Shown in pieces: positions 1 through 7,479 of a stretch of 64,000 nucleotides of DNA; positions within the stretch are counted from its first letter, which is position 1, and each line of letters starts with the position of its first letter. The position numbers and the translations under genes were made by a program. Under the pieces are notes generated by a model. The model was not told the DNA's origin and searched no databases. It was given only the letters and a program-made list of their open reading frames with translations. The stretch comes from Persephonella sp. (GTDB lineage Bacteria; Aquificota; Aquificia; Aquificales; Hydrogenothermaceae): assembly GCF_027023985.1 (NCBI RefSeq), contig NZ_JALVTW010000015.1:1-64000 (forward strand). Direction: 5' to 3'.

Positions 1-1
1 A

Positions 2-304
2 GGTAAGATTGAGGAAAGATTGAAAGAACTGATTTTTGAAATAGCTGATGAATATGGATTTGACATATTAGCTTTAGAAATAATGCAAGACCATATACAT
101 TTGTTTGTATCAGCTCCACCTAAATATGCACCTGCAACTTTAGTTAAGTTGTTTAAAGGAATAACTGCAAAGAAACTGTTTAAAGAGTTCCCAGAACTCA
201 AAAAGCAGTTTAGGAAAGGTCATCTATGGACACCATCTTACTATTTAGGGACTGCTGGTAATGTATCAGCAGATACGATTAAAAGGTATATAGACAATTT
301 TTAA
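2..304 (+). CDS. tnpA: IS200/IS605 Y1 transposase TnpA (5' end outside window)
   Basis: Single-strand DNA transposase of the IS200/IS605 family. The visible part carries the metal-binding His-x-His motif (HIH, in DHIHLFV) and, near the C-terminus, the catalytic tyrosine in the KRYI segment, the two hallmarks of Y1 HUH enzymes. The reading frame is open to the left edge of the window (frame starting at base 2), so the TTG at 20 is only an apparent start and the true N-terminus and the left end of the element lie upstream. A variant tnpB follows 27 bp downstream on the same strand, the usual IS605 order. Nothing in the visible part looks broken. Confidence 0.9.
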   Translation, partial: GKIEERLKELIFEIADEYGFDILALEIMQDHIHLFVSAPPKYAPATLVKLFKGITAKKLFKEFPELKKQFRKGHLWTPSYYLGTAGNVSADTIKRYIDNF

Positions 305-331
305 ATTGAGTGAGCCGAAAGGCGAACAGGA

Positions 332-1738
332 ATGTCAAGGAAAGTAAAAAGAAGCTTAAAAATAGAGTTAAATAATACAGACCCAACCACAAACATAGTA
401 TTAGGATATTTAACCTACCACGCAGGAAAACTCTGGAATGAAGCAAACTACCTTGTAAAAAACAAACTGGCAAAACCAAACAAGTTTGACCTATACAACA
501 AACTCAAAGATACTTCCATACATAAAAAATCCCTACAAAGCAGAACAGCACAAATCATATTAGATGAGCTGTCAAGAGGCTGGCATAATTTCTTTAAATA
601 CTTACAGAAACCAGAAAAATACCCATCACCAGTAAAACCACCAAAATACAACAAGAAAAAATCACCACACAGACCAGTAATTTACGATAAAACAGGGTTT
701 ACAGTTGAAGGAAACACAATAAGACTGTCATTGTCTAAAGAATTAAAGCAACATCTAAAAGAAAAACACGGAATAGACATAGACTACCTAAGAATAGAAA
801 CAGGATTAGACTTAAGCCAGTTAAATATACTAAACATACAAATCACACCATACAAAGCATATGGAAACATTACTTACAGGTTAAACATAGTATACGAAAA
901 AGAAATAGAAGAACTTAAACCAAAAACAAATAAAGCACTTGCAATAGACTACGGAGTATCAAACTTTGCAACGATTGTGATAGAGAACCAGCCAATAAGC
1001 TATATAGTAGATGGGAAAGGAATACAGTCAATATTAAGAAAATACCTAAAGAAATTAGCCAAATGGCAAAAGAAAAGAGATAATCTGTTAAATAAAGGAC
1101 TTTCAACAAATAGAGTAGATAAGATACTCCACAGAATACAAAGAAGGATAAATAACCTGATACGAGACTTTAGTCATAAAGTTTCAAATCTAATAGTAGA
1201 GATAGCAAAGAAATACAATGTTTCAACAATTGTGATAGGCAAACTACAAGAAAGTAAAAACAAGGAAAGCAAGCTAACAAGTATAGTAGACCAGATGTTA
1301 AGTTTACTACCACACGGTAGAGTGTCAAAGCAAATAGAATACAAAGCAAGTGAATATGGAATAAAGACAATACTTGTAGATGAAAGCTATACTTCAGGTG
1401 TGGACAGCTTAAAAAATGTAGCTGTCAGCAAAGAAAATTACACACCTGAAGCAAGGAAACACAGGGGACTATTTAAAAGCATATTAGGATTAGTAAACGC
1501 AGATGTAAACGGAGCAAGAAACATACTTAAAAAGTTTAAAAAGAGATTTCACGATTACATTACAGGCTTAAAGAAAGTAATAAGAATTAGAGTATTTGGA
1601 AAGTTAGCAAGTAGCCCCAAGTCTGTCCAAGTATATAGGCAGATAGGGGTAGCAAGGTGTGGTGACCACCTGTCAGGGATAAGGCTATCCTACGATAGCA
1701 AACTTCCTGAGAAGCCACCGACTTTAGTCGGTGTGTAG
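332..1738 (+). CDS. tnpB: TnpB-type RNA-guided nuclease, variant active site
   Basis: OrfB/TnpB protein of the IS605 element, 468 aa, starting at ATG after AGGA. RuvC-I aspartate is visible at D206 (AIDYGVSNF) and the RuvC-III aspartate at D391 (NADVNGARNIL). At the usual RuvC-II position the sequence reads IVIGKLQ, with Gly303 where glutamate is expected. Downstream, where most TnpBs carry a CxxC zinc ribbon, there are no cysteines; instead E351 sits in VDESYTSGVDSL. This matches the TnpB subset in which the RuvC-II glutamate has moved. The C-terminal codons run through the right-end hairpin of the element, so the 3' part of the gene probably overlaps its guide (omega) RNA. The length is normal and the frame is intact, so it may be active. 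Confidence 0.88.
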   Translation: MSRKVKRSLKIELNNTDPTTNIVLGYLTYHAGKLWNEANYLVKNKLAKPNKFDLYNKLKDTSIHKKSLQSRTAQIILDELSRGWHNFFKYLQKPEKYPSPVKPPKYNKKKSPHRPVIYDKTGFTVEGNTIRLSLSKELKQHLKEKHGIDIDYLRIETGLDLSQLNILNIQITPYKAYGNITYRLNIVYEKEIEELKPKTNKALAIDYGVSNFATIVIENQPISYIVDGKGIQSILRKYLKKLAKWQKKRDNLLNKGLSTNRVDKILHRIQRRINNLIRDFSHKVSNLIVEIAKKYNVSTIVIGKLQESKNKESKLTSIVDQMLSLLPHGRVSKQIEYKASEYGIKTILVDESYTSGVDSLKNVAVSKENYTPEARKHRGLFKSILGLVNADVNGARNILKKFKKRFHDYITGLKKVIRIRVFGKLASSPKSVQVYRQIGVARCGDHLSGIRLSYDSKLPEKPPTLVGV

Positions 1739-1743
1739 TTCAC
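1714..1743 (+). other. IS200/IS605 right-end hairpin (probable 3' end of the TnpB guide RNA scaffold)
   Basis: A perfect 8-bp inverted repeat (1716-1723 with 1726-1733, two-base loop) is followed by GTAGTTCAC. This type of subterminal hairpin is the TnpA recognition structure at IS200/IS605 right ends and also forms the 3' end of the omega RNA used by TnpB. Homology to the interrupted opposite-strand tnpB fragment resumes at about 1744, which places the element boundary near 1743. Bases just past 1743 would be the guide. The exact end is inferred, not measured. Confidence 0.65.
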
Positions 1744-1986
1744 TTCTACTTGTTTTAGCTTTTCTGTTTTGGAGTTTAACCTGTTTTGTATATCTGCGAT
1801 AGTGTAGTTGTATAACCATTTTGCTTCTAAGAACACTCTTTCAAGCCAGTGTTTTTGCCCTTTGTTTAGATTAGAGTATGAGATTTTAAGCTGATAGACT
1901 TTAGGGATTTGGTTTTTGCGTTTTTCTTTTGTCCTTTTCAGACTTTCTTTTATTTTTTGTTTTTTATCTAAAACTGTTGTAGTCAT
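1744..1986 (-). pseudogene. N-terminal fragment of a second TnpB, cut by the IS605 insertion
   Basis: The opposite strand encodes the first ~80 residues of another OrfB-type protein: a basic N-terminus (KIKESLKRTKEKRKNQ) followed by the typical start of the TnpB helix-turn-helix region (YQLKISYSNLNKGQK, WLYNYTIADIQNRL). The frame continues into the right end of the plus-strand element, where the residues become meaningless, so only about 1744-1986 belongs to the old gene. The rest of this tnpB is not found in the window. It is a relic of an earlier element into which the present one inserted, and no activity is expected. Confidence 0.75.
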
Positions 1987-2034
1987 TTTGAAAACTTCTA
2001 TAATATTATAGCAAATTAACGATTAAAGGGTTTT

Positions 2035-2086
2035 GAGAGTTTCTGACGAAACTCTCTGCCATTCATCCCAGTTTTAAAAAACTGGG
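2035..2086. repeat. Two perfect 9-bp hairpins upstream of the tnpB fragment (old IS end)
   Basis: Two adjacent inverted repeats are visible: 2035-2043 with 2048-2056 (4-base loop) and 2067-2075 with 2078-2086 (2-base loop). They lie 50-100 bp upstream of the start of the truncated minus-strand tnpB, where the left end of its element should be. Subterminal hairpins are typical of IS200/IS605 ends. A weaker alternative is a transcription terminator. The 14-bp AT palindrome at 1998-2011 just upstream of that tnpB start may contain its -10 region. Confidence 0.5.
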
Positions 2087-2236
2087 CTTTCTGGCAATTT
2101 TTCTGTAAAAGAGGTTATAGCTTTCAGCCTGAGAAATAATATCCCTTTTGAAAATTTAAAAAATTATTATTTTAAATATATAAAGAACATAGGATTTAAA
2201 AACCCAGAATTAGAAAGGATGTTTAAAAATGATTGA
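2078..2236 (+). pseudogene. C-terminal remnant of an unidentified gene upstream of the HAD gene
   Basis: A stop-free frame begins right at the old IS end (first codon after a TAA at 2075-2077) and reads a plausible protein C-terminus (for example SLRNNIPFENLKNYYFKYI, NPELERMFKND) to TGA at 2234-2236. It overlaps the ATG of the HAD gene by 8 nt in the way operon neighbours do here. It has no start codon of its own. The simplest reading is the tail of a gene whose 5' part was replaced by the mobile element. I do not recognise the family. Confidence 0.4.
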
Positions 2237-2993
2237 TTTTAAGAAAATTAAGGGCTTTTTACTTGATTTAGATGGTGTTTTATACATCATTGATAAACCG
2301 ATAGAAGGTGCACAGGAAACCCTAAAAAAGCTAAAAGAAAAATATCCAGTCAGGTTTATCACAAATACAACCACAAAACCCCGTAAAGTCGTTTATGAAA
2401 AGCTAATCAAAATGGGCTTTGATGTTAAAGAAGAAGAAATTTTTTCCGCCCTTGAGGCCACAAAACAGTTTTTAAAGGAAAGAGATGCCGGTGCATTCCT
2501 AATCCTTACAGACCTTGCCCTTGAAGACATGAAAGATATAAAAAGGGAACCTGTTGAGTATGTAGTTATTGGGGATGCACGGGATAATTTTACTTATGAG
2601 AATATGAATAAAGCCTTTAGATATCTAATGGATGGGGCTGAGCTACTGGCAGCTGCTAAAAACAAATATTTCAGGGATAAAGATGGCAAATTATCTTTAG
2701 ATTGCGGAGCATATATAACAGGACTGGAATTTGCAACAGGTAAAAAAGCAAAGCTTATAGGTAAACCTAATAAAGACTTTTTCCTACTTGCTGTTAAATC
2801 AATGGGATTAAAGCCGGAAGAAGTGGCAGTTATAGGTGATGATATAGAGGCAGATGTTAAAGGAGCAATGGACGCCGGATTAAAAGGAATACTGGTAAAA
2901 ACAGGCAAATTTACCCCTCAAGATTTAGAAAAAGGTATAAAACCAGACCTGATAATAGAGAATATAAATCAGATTTTGGAGTATATAGATTAA
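2229..2993 (+). CDS. HAD-IIA family sugar/nucleotide phosphatase (NagD/LHPP-like)
   Basis: Cytoplasmic Mg-dependent phosphatase of the haloacid dehalogenase superfamily, subclass IIA, 254 aa. Motif I is DLDGVLY with the nucleophile and acid/base Asp13 and Asp15, motif II is ITNTTTKP around residues 44-51, and motif IV is GDDIEADVKGA near residue 205, where the IIA cap domain has ended. Relatives dephosphorylate small sugar phosphates or phospho-amino acids, but the substrate cannot be read from the sequence. The start at ATG 2229 follows GAAAGG. It directly abuts the next gene (stop TAA followed at once by ATG), so the two are probably co-transcribed. Confidence 0.85.
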   Translation: MIDFKKIKGFLLDLDGVLYIIDKPIEGAQETLKKLKEKYPVRFITNTTTKPRKVVYEKLIKMGFDVKEEEIFSALEATKQFLKERDAGAFLILTDLALEDMKDIKREPVEYVVIGDARDNFTYENMNKAFRYLMDGAELLAAAKNKYFRDKDGKLSLDCGAYITGLEFATGKKAKLIGKPNKDFFLLAVKSMGLKPEEVAVIGDDIEADVKGAMDAGLKGILVKTGKFTPQDLEKGIKPDLIIENINQILEYID

Positions 2994-3530
2994 ATGAAAA
3001 ATTTAGAAATAGAAACTATTAAAAAGATTTTAGAAGAATTTGTTAAAGATACTGGTGAACAACTTGAATTAATTTTAATCGGTGGTCTTGCTTTGCAGCT
3101 TTACGGATTAGAAGATAGAGCCACCATAGACATAGACGCTGAAGTAGAAAAAGGAGATTTATTTAAGCTTTTCCATTTTCTAAAAGAAAAAGGAATTCCA
3201 GCAGATTTAAGTGAAAATATTGCTGGATGGTCTGTTGTTTCGATGCCTGAAGGATATAGAGAAAGGGCAAAGATTATATTACAGGATACAAATTTAGTCA
3301 TAAAAATATTAGACCCCTATGATTTTGTGATTGCAAAATTAAGAAGAGGAACCCAAGAAGATTTTGAAGATGCATTATTTGTGGCAAAAAGGTTCAACCT
3401 TAATCCTGAGAAGATTTTAGAGTATGGAGAACTTGCAATAAAAAACTCTATAAAAGATACAGCTTTGCTTAATTTTAAAAATAGATTGGATATATTTGTT
3501 AAAAAACTAAAAGAGGAAAAGAAAAGTTGA
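2994..3530 (+). CDS. Nucleotidyltransferase-fold protein, DUF6036/AbiEii-like
   Basis: 178 aa. The N-terminal part has the nucleotidyltransferase signature: IGGLALQLYG (residues 29-38) followed by the acidic pair in TIDIDAEVE (Asp46, Asp48), as in the DUF6036 / AbiEii-like branch of DNA polymerase beta-type nucleotidyltransferases. The middle segment ILDPYDFVIAKLRRG-x-EDFEDALF is also characteristic of that branch. Proteins of this group are often toxins or toxin partners that modify RNA or proteins. It overlaps the following 100-aa gene by 4 nt (TTGA), so the two form a tight pair. The role as a toxin is an inference from family and gene pairing only. Confidence 0.65.
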   Translation: MKNLEIETIKKILEEFVKDTGEQLELILIGGLALQLYGLEDRATIDIDAEVEKGDLFKLFHFLKEKGIPADLSENIAGWSVVSMPEGYRERAKIILQDTNLVIKILDPYDFVIAKLRRGTQEDFEDALFVAKRFNLNPEKILEYGELAIKNSIKDTALLNFKNRLDIFVKKLKEEKKS

Positions 3531-3829
3531 AATTAAAAATAATTCCTGCTTTTACAGGAAGGGAATATAAATCTATAGATGAAATTTTAAAGGATACAAA
3601 AGCAAAAAAACTCCTCTGGGCTGAGATTTTGTTTAATGATGAGATAGACTGGGAAAAATTTAAAGACAAAATAAAAGAAGATTACAAAAAAGCAGCTGTT
3701 TTTTATACAAATTTTAGATATTTGTTTAAAAGCAGAAAACCACTACCAGAAATGAAAGAAAAAGTAGATGAAAAAGAAATTAGAAGATTTGAAGAGGTTT
3801 ATAGATTTTTGAATATAGAACAAAGCTAA
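3527..3829 (+). CDS. Small charged protein paired with the nucleotidyltransferase
   Basis: 100 aa, starting at TTG 3527 within the stop region of the preceding gene (4-nt overlap), preceded by AGAGGAAA. The sequence is rich in Lys, Glu and aromatic residues (KKLLWAEILFNDEIDW, FYTNFRYLFKSRKPLP) and mostly predicted helical, with no signal peptide or membrane segment. I do not recognise a family. The translational coupling suggests it works with the nucleotidyltransferase, possibly as its partner in a toxin-antitoxin-like pair. Confidence 0.55.
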   Translation: MKLKIIPAFTGREYKSIDEILKDTKAKKLLWAEILFNDEIDWEKFKDKIKEDYKKAAVFYTNFRYLFKSRKPLPEMKEKVDEKEIRRFEEVYRFLNIEQS

Positions 3830-3890
3830 AGTCTATATTTCTTTCTTCCAACTTAAAAAGATTTGCTGACTTTGTATATAAAGTGTAGTG

Positions 3891-4325
3891 TTAAACAAAT
3901 ATATCTATTTTCTCGTGTTGATTATTGTTTTCCTGTTGTTGTTTTTGCAGTTCTATTCTTGCTTTCATTTCAAGCATAGCTGCTCTGGCAGCTACGGCTC
4001 TATCTTGTGGAGAAGGGTCTGCAGGTGCAAGGGCTGCTCTTTTTATTTTCTGGGCTATCTCTATAGTTTCCTGTGGAGTTCTACCTTCTTTTATTTTTAT
4101 TGGAACTTCTCCACCAACTATGTATAACTTTCCATCGGGGCCCTTTTTATACTCATAATGAACAGATCCTGCCAGTTCCCCACCGGCAACTTTATGCGCC
4201 ATTTCGTGCGCTTTTACTTTTTGTTCAATCATCCGAAGTTGCTGAATAATCTGCTGTTGCTTTATGTCATCAATGGTTTTATACTCCTGATAATAAGCCC
4301 CTGAATTCCCAACTCCCTCAATCAT
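3891..4325 (-). CDS. SprA-related putative zinc metalloprotease
   Basis: 144 aa, with an HExxH motif (HEMAH, residues 40-44) in the context KAHEMAHKVAGGE, then SVHYEYKKGPDGKLYIVGGEVPI and a long Ala/Gln-rich helical tail (ALAPADPSPQDRAVAARAAM). This is the layout of the SprA-related family, found in many epsilonproteobacteria and Aquificales and annotated as a putative metalloprotease. No signal peptide is visible. It lies 13 bp downstream of the TrpD2-like gene on the same strand and is probably co-transcribed with it, though no functional link is evident. Activity has not been shown for this branch to my knowledge. Confidence 0.7.
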   Translation of the reverse strand: MIEGVGNSGAYYQEYKTIDDIKQQQIIQQLRMIEQKVKAHEMAHKVAGGELAGSVHYEYKKGPDGKLYIVGGEVPIKIKEGRTPQETIEIAQKIKRAALAPADPSPQDRAVAARAAMLEMKARIELQKQQQENNNQHEKIDIFV

Positions 4326-4338
4326 TTCAATTTAAAAA

Positions 4339-5343
4339 TTAATGATACTCATTTGTAATTTCAACATACCTTTTAAACCTTTCATAAGCCTTGCCGAATT
4401 TTAGGGATTCTTTGGCCATTTGTTTTGCAATTTCTAAATCATCGGTCAAGCCATAAGCCATAATTAGAATGGCAGCTGTTAGTATGGCAAAAGGTGTGTT
4501 ATTTTGGTCTTCATTTTTCAGTATATCAAGGCAGATTTTTGCATTTTCTTCAGGAGATATTTTTCTGAGGATAAACTCTTTATTAATACCTTCAGGGTAA
4601 ATTTTAATTTCTTTGCCATTCAAATGTAAGATAGTTTCATGGTTAGGAAATGGTTCTACGCCACCTTCAAGGGCTTTGAATACGGTTATTTTTTCAAATC
4701 TTACATATTTTGCCAGTTCTGTATATTTTTGAATATACGGAGGATGGGATACTCCTGTAATTACTTTGTCTGTTCCAAATGGGTTCAGCATACGCTCCAT
4801 TGTGTTGTGGTATGTTCTCAGTCCAAATTCTTTTCTTTTTGGTAATAAATTGAACAATTTTTGTGCAAACAATCTCTGATGTGCAAATCCAAATCCTATT
4901 TCTTCAAGTGTTCTAATAACAGTATTTAGATTATCAGGAGTTTTGGCTCCCATATATTCAAGTATCTGATGATAGATAATTCCATATTTAGAAGGTATAC
5001 CTTCAGCTCCATGTCCTGCCAGATAAATTCCTGAAGCTACTGCAATAAATATCGCCGCCGGAAGAACATGAACAGACCTATTTTTCCCATCATAATTTAT
5101 AGCTATATCCAGAGGTTTTGTATCAGTTTTTATTCTTGTCATATATTCTCTATGTGCATCTATGAAGCCTTTGAGTTCCTCTATTGATGCATACTTTATT
5201 CTTTCAGCTGCCCAGAAGGCTCCAATCTGCAAGTCTGTAGCTTTTCCATCTTTGATTAATTTCTCAGCATTATAAGCTTCTTCTTGCGTAAGGTCTTTTA
5301 ATCTTTTTTTACCGGTGCCTACTACTTTTAGGTATTCAATCAT
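4339..5343 (-). CDS. TrpD2-like (anthranilate phosphoribosyltransferase family) protein
   Basis: 334 aa, glycosyltransferase family 3 fold: a helical N-terminal domain (EEAYNAEKLIKDGKATDLQIGAF) followed by the phosphoribosyltransferase domain (LPAAIFIAVASGIYLAGHGAEGIPSKYG, then FGFAHQRLFAQKLFNLLPKRKEFGLRTYHNTMERMLNP). The motifs resemble TrpD2/YbiB proteins, which bind nucleic acids, more than true TrpD, because the canonical GTGGD loop is absent. It is divergent from nirA, and orthologs near nitrite reductase genes suggest a conserved neighbourhood, but the role there is unknown. Confidence 0.75.
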   Translation of the reverse strand: MIEYLKVVGTGKKRLKDLTQEEAYNAEKLIKDGKATDLQIGAFWAAERIKYASIEELKGFIDAHREYMTRIKTDTKPLDIAINYDGKNRSVHVLPAAIFIAVASGIYLAGHGAEGIPSKYGIIYHQILEYMGAKTPDNLNTVIRTLEEIGFGFAHQRLFAQKLFNLLPKRKEFGLRTYHNTMERMLNPFGTDKVITGVSHPPYIQKYTELAKYVRFEKITVFKALEGGVEPFPNHETILHLNGKEIKIYPEGINKEFILRKISPEENAKICLDILKNEDQNNTPFAILTAAILIMAYGLTDDLEIAKQMAKESLKFGKAYERFKRYVEITNEYH

Positions 5344-5367
5344 TATGCCTTCTCCTGCACAAATTTT

Positions 5368-7410
5368 GTGAAAATAGTTCCTTTGATTTTACTACAAAAA
5401 ATCTGGAAAAGCTTTATTTTCAAGCCCTATCTGGCAAATCTGATTTTTGGCACACTTCTTGAAAAATATCTGATTAAAAAGATTCCAAAAGGGCTAAAAA
5501 TGGAAAAACTTATAAAAGTTTCTCAGGAAAGAAACAAAAGAATAAATAAGATAGAAAAGTTGAAACAGGAGCATACTCCTCAGGAAGCATGGGAAAAACT
5601 TGAATATTATGCACAGCATGGATTTTCTTCTATCCCTGAGCACGATTTGACCTATTTCTTTAAATGCTTTGGGATTTTTTACAGACCTGCAACTCCAGAA
5701 AGATTTATGCTAAGGGTAAGAATCCCCGGTGGAAAGCTAAATTACCAGCAGGCGAAAAAATTAGGAGAAATAGCAAAACAATACGGAAATGATTATATAG
5801 ACCTCACAACCAGAATGCAGGTTGAACTCCGTTATCTAAGGATTGAGGATATTCCCACAGTTTTAAAAGAGCTGGAAAGCGTTGGAATAACAACTTTCCA
5901 AACAGGAGTAGATAACTTCAGGAATATAGTTCAAGACCCATTAGACGGTGTTGCTTTTGATAATGTTATAGAAACATGGGATATTCTTCTTAATATCCAA
6001 AAGATTTTCCTTAAAAATCCAGAATGGATATGCCAGCTTCCAAGGAAGTTTAATATAGGAATATCAGGTTCTTACTCAAACAGATGTAATATCTACGGGC
6101 ATGACGCCTGTTTTATCCTGGCAGAAAAAGATGGAATATACGGCTTCAATGTGTATCTGGGAGGGAAAGTTGGGGCTGTTGCTAGGCCTGCAGGGGTGTT
6201 TTTGACTGGGGGGGAAGTCCCCCTCTTTTTTGAAGCATTAGCCAAAGTTTTCAAAAAATACGGTTTTAAAGACAGCAGAAACAAAAACAGACTCAAATAT
6301 ATGATTGATGCAGTAGGAATGGAAGAAATTATAGACGCTGTCAAACATGAAGCCGGTAGAGATTTTGAAGAAGCAGGAAGAACCCTTACAGAAATGGAGG
6401 GAGGAGAAAAAACAGGAAAAGTTCAGCTAAAAGACGGGACATTTGCAATGCATATGGTTGTCCCTTCTGGAATCTTTTCAGGAACAGCAATGATTGAAGC
6501 TGCAGAAGCTTCAAAAGAGTTTGGAAATGGAGAAATAAGACTCACTGTTACACAAAATCTTTATATACTTGATGTTCCAAAGGAAAACATTTCTAAACTT
6601 TTATCCCTTCCTATTTACCAAAAATATAAAAATATAAACTCTCCTTACTTTAACGACGTTATAGCCTGTGCAGGAACAGAGCATTGTCCATTTGGAGTTA
6701 TTCCTAATAAACCTGACGCAATAGAGGTAGCAGAATATCTAACCCAAAACTATCCTGTTGATCCTTCAGATGCAAAAGTCAGGATGTATTGGTCTGCCTG
6801 TCAAAAAGGCTGTGGTATCCATGGAAATGGAGATATTGGTTTCGTTGGGGTAAAGTTCAAAAAAGATGGAGAAACTACCGTTGGTGTTGATATGTATTAT
6901 GGGGGAACAATGACCGGGGAGCAGGAGGAGGGGAAACTTCTTATTAAATCTATTCCTTTACCAGAAGTTAAGTATTATGTGGAAGAGCTTATAAAAGAAT
7001 ATCTTCGTCTTAAAAAACCAAAAGAAAGCTTTGAAAGGTTCTACAAAAGAGTTTTATCAAAAATATCAAAAGAAGCCCTTAGATTTCTCATTGTCTTTAA
7101 CAATCTCATGAAAAATCAGAATATCAGACTGGAGATAAACGAGCTTCTCTTAAATAAGTCCAGTGAGGAGGAAGAAATTTTTGCCTTTGGATACCAGCTT
7201 TATAGAAAACTAACAGGAAAATCCCCATATACAAGGCCGGATTTACTCCAGATTTATGACGAGCCTGAACCGGAAAAACCATCAAAACTCAATCCTGAAA
7301 TCCCCAAAGGCCTCAGTGAAATCATTTCAAAAATGATTACAAAAAAACCTGAAAAACGATACAAGGTTTTCACAGAAATTGAAGAAGACTTGAAAAAAAT
7401 CTTTACTTAG
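5368..7410 (+). CDS. nirA: Ferredoxin-type nitrite reductase with a C-terminal kinase-like tail
   Basis: Siroheme/[4Fe-4S] enzyme reducing nitrite to ammonium in the cytoplasm. Two nitrite/sulfite reductase half-domains are visible (FMLRVRIPGGKLNY and the GGKVG segment), and the siroheme-cluster cysteines are C434 and C440 (CAGTEHC) and C478 and C482 (ACQKGCG). After the normal end of the enzyme the protein continues for ~85 residues that match the end of a Ser/Thr kinase (from EEIFAFGYQLYRKLTGKSPY to PEKRYKVFTEIEEDL). The start is uncertain: GTG 5368 gives 680 aa with a hydrophobic extension but no good ribosome site and only 24 bp to the divergent gene; ATG 5500, after AAAAGGG, gives 636 aa. 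narG follows after 69 bp. Confidence 0.9.
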   Translation: MKIVPLILLQKIWKSFIFKPYLANLIFGTLLEKYLIKKIPKGLKMEKLIKVSQERNKRINKIEKLKQEHTPQEAWEKLEYYAQHGFSSIPEHDLTYFFKCFGIFYRPATPERFMLRVRIPGGKLNYQQAKKLGEIAKQYGNDYIDLTTRMQVELRYLRIEDIPTVLKELESVGITTFQTGVDNFRNIVQDPLDGVAFDNVIETWDILLNIQKIFLKNPEWICQLPRKFNIGISGSYSNRCNIYGHDACFILAEKDGIYGFNVYLGGKVGAVARPAGVFLTGGEVPLFFEALAKVFKKYGFKDSRNKNRLKYMIDAVGMEEIIDAVKHEAGRDFEEAGRTLTEMEGGEKTGKVQLKDGTFAMHMVVPSGIFSGTAMIEAAEASKEFGNGEIRLTVTQNLYILDVPKENISKLLSLPIYQKYKNINSPYFNDVIACAGTEHCPFGVIPNKPDAIEVAEYLTQNYPVDPSDAKVRMYWSACQKGCGIHGNGDIGFVGVKFKKDGETTVGVDMYYGGTMTGEQEEGKLLIKSIPLPEVKYYVEELIKEYLRLKKPKESFERFYKRVLSKISKEALRFLIVFNNLMKNQNIRLEINELLLNKSSEEEEIFAFGYQLYRKLTGKSPYTRPDLLQIYDEPEPEKPSKLNPEIPKGLSEIISKMITKKPEKRYKVFTEIEEDLKKIFT

Positions 7411-7479
7411 ATCAATGAAAAAAAAAACTTATAAATCTAAAATTAGCCAAAAACTCATTTAAAAGCGGAGGAATATAAA

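Noticed and set aside
5380-5400. Possible FNR/CRP-like site TTGAT...ACAA upstream of nirA
   Set aside because: The second half-site and spacing do not match the TTGAT-N4-ATCAA consensus, and the region may be coding.
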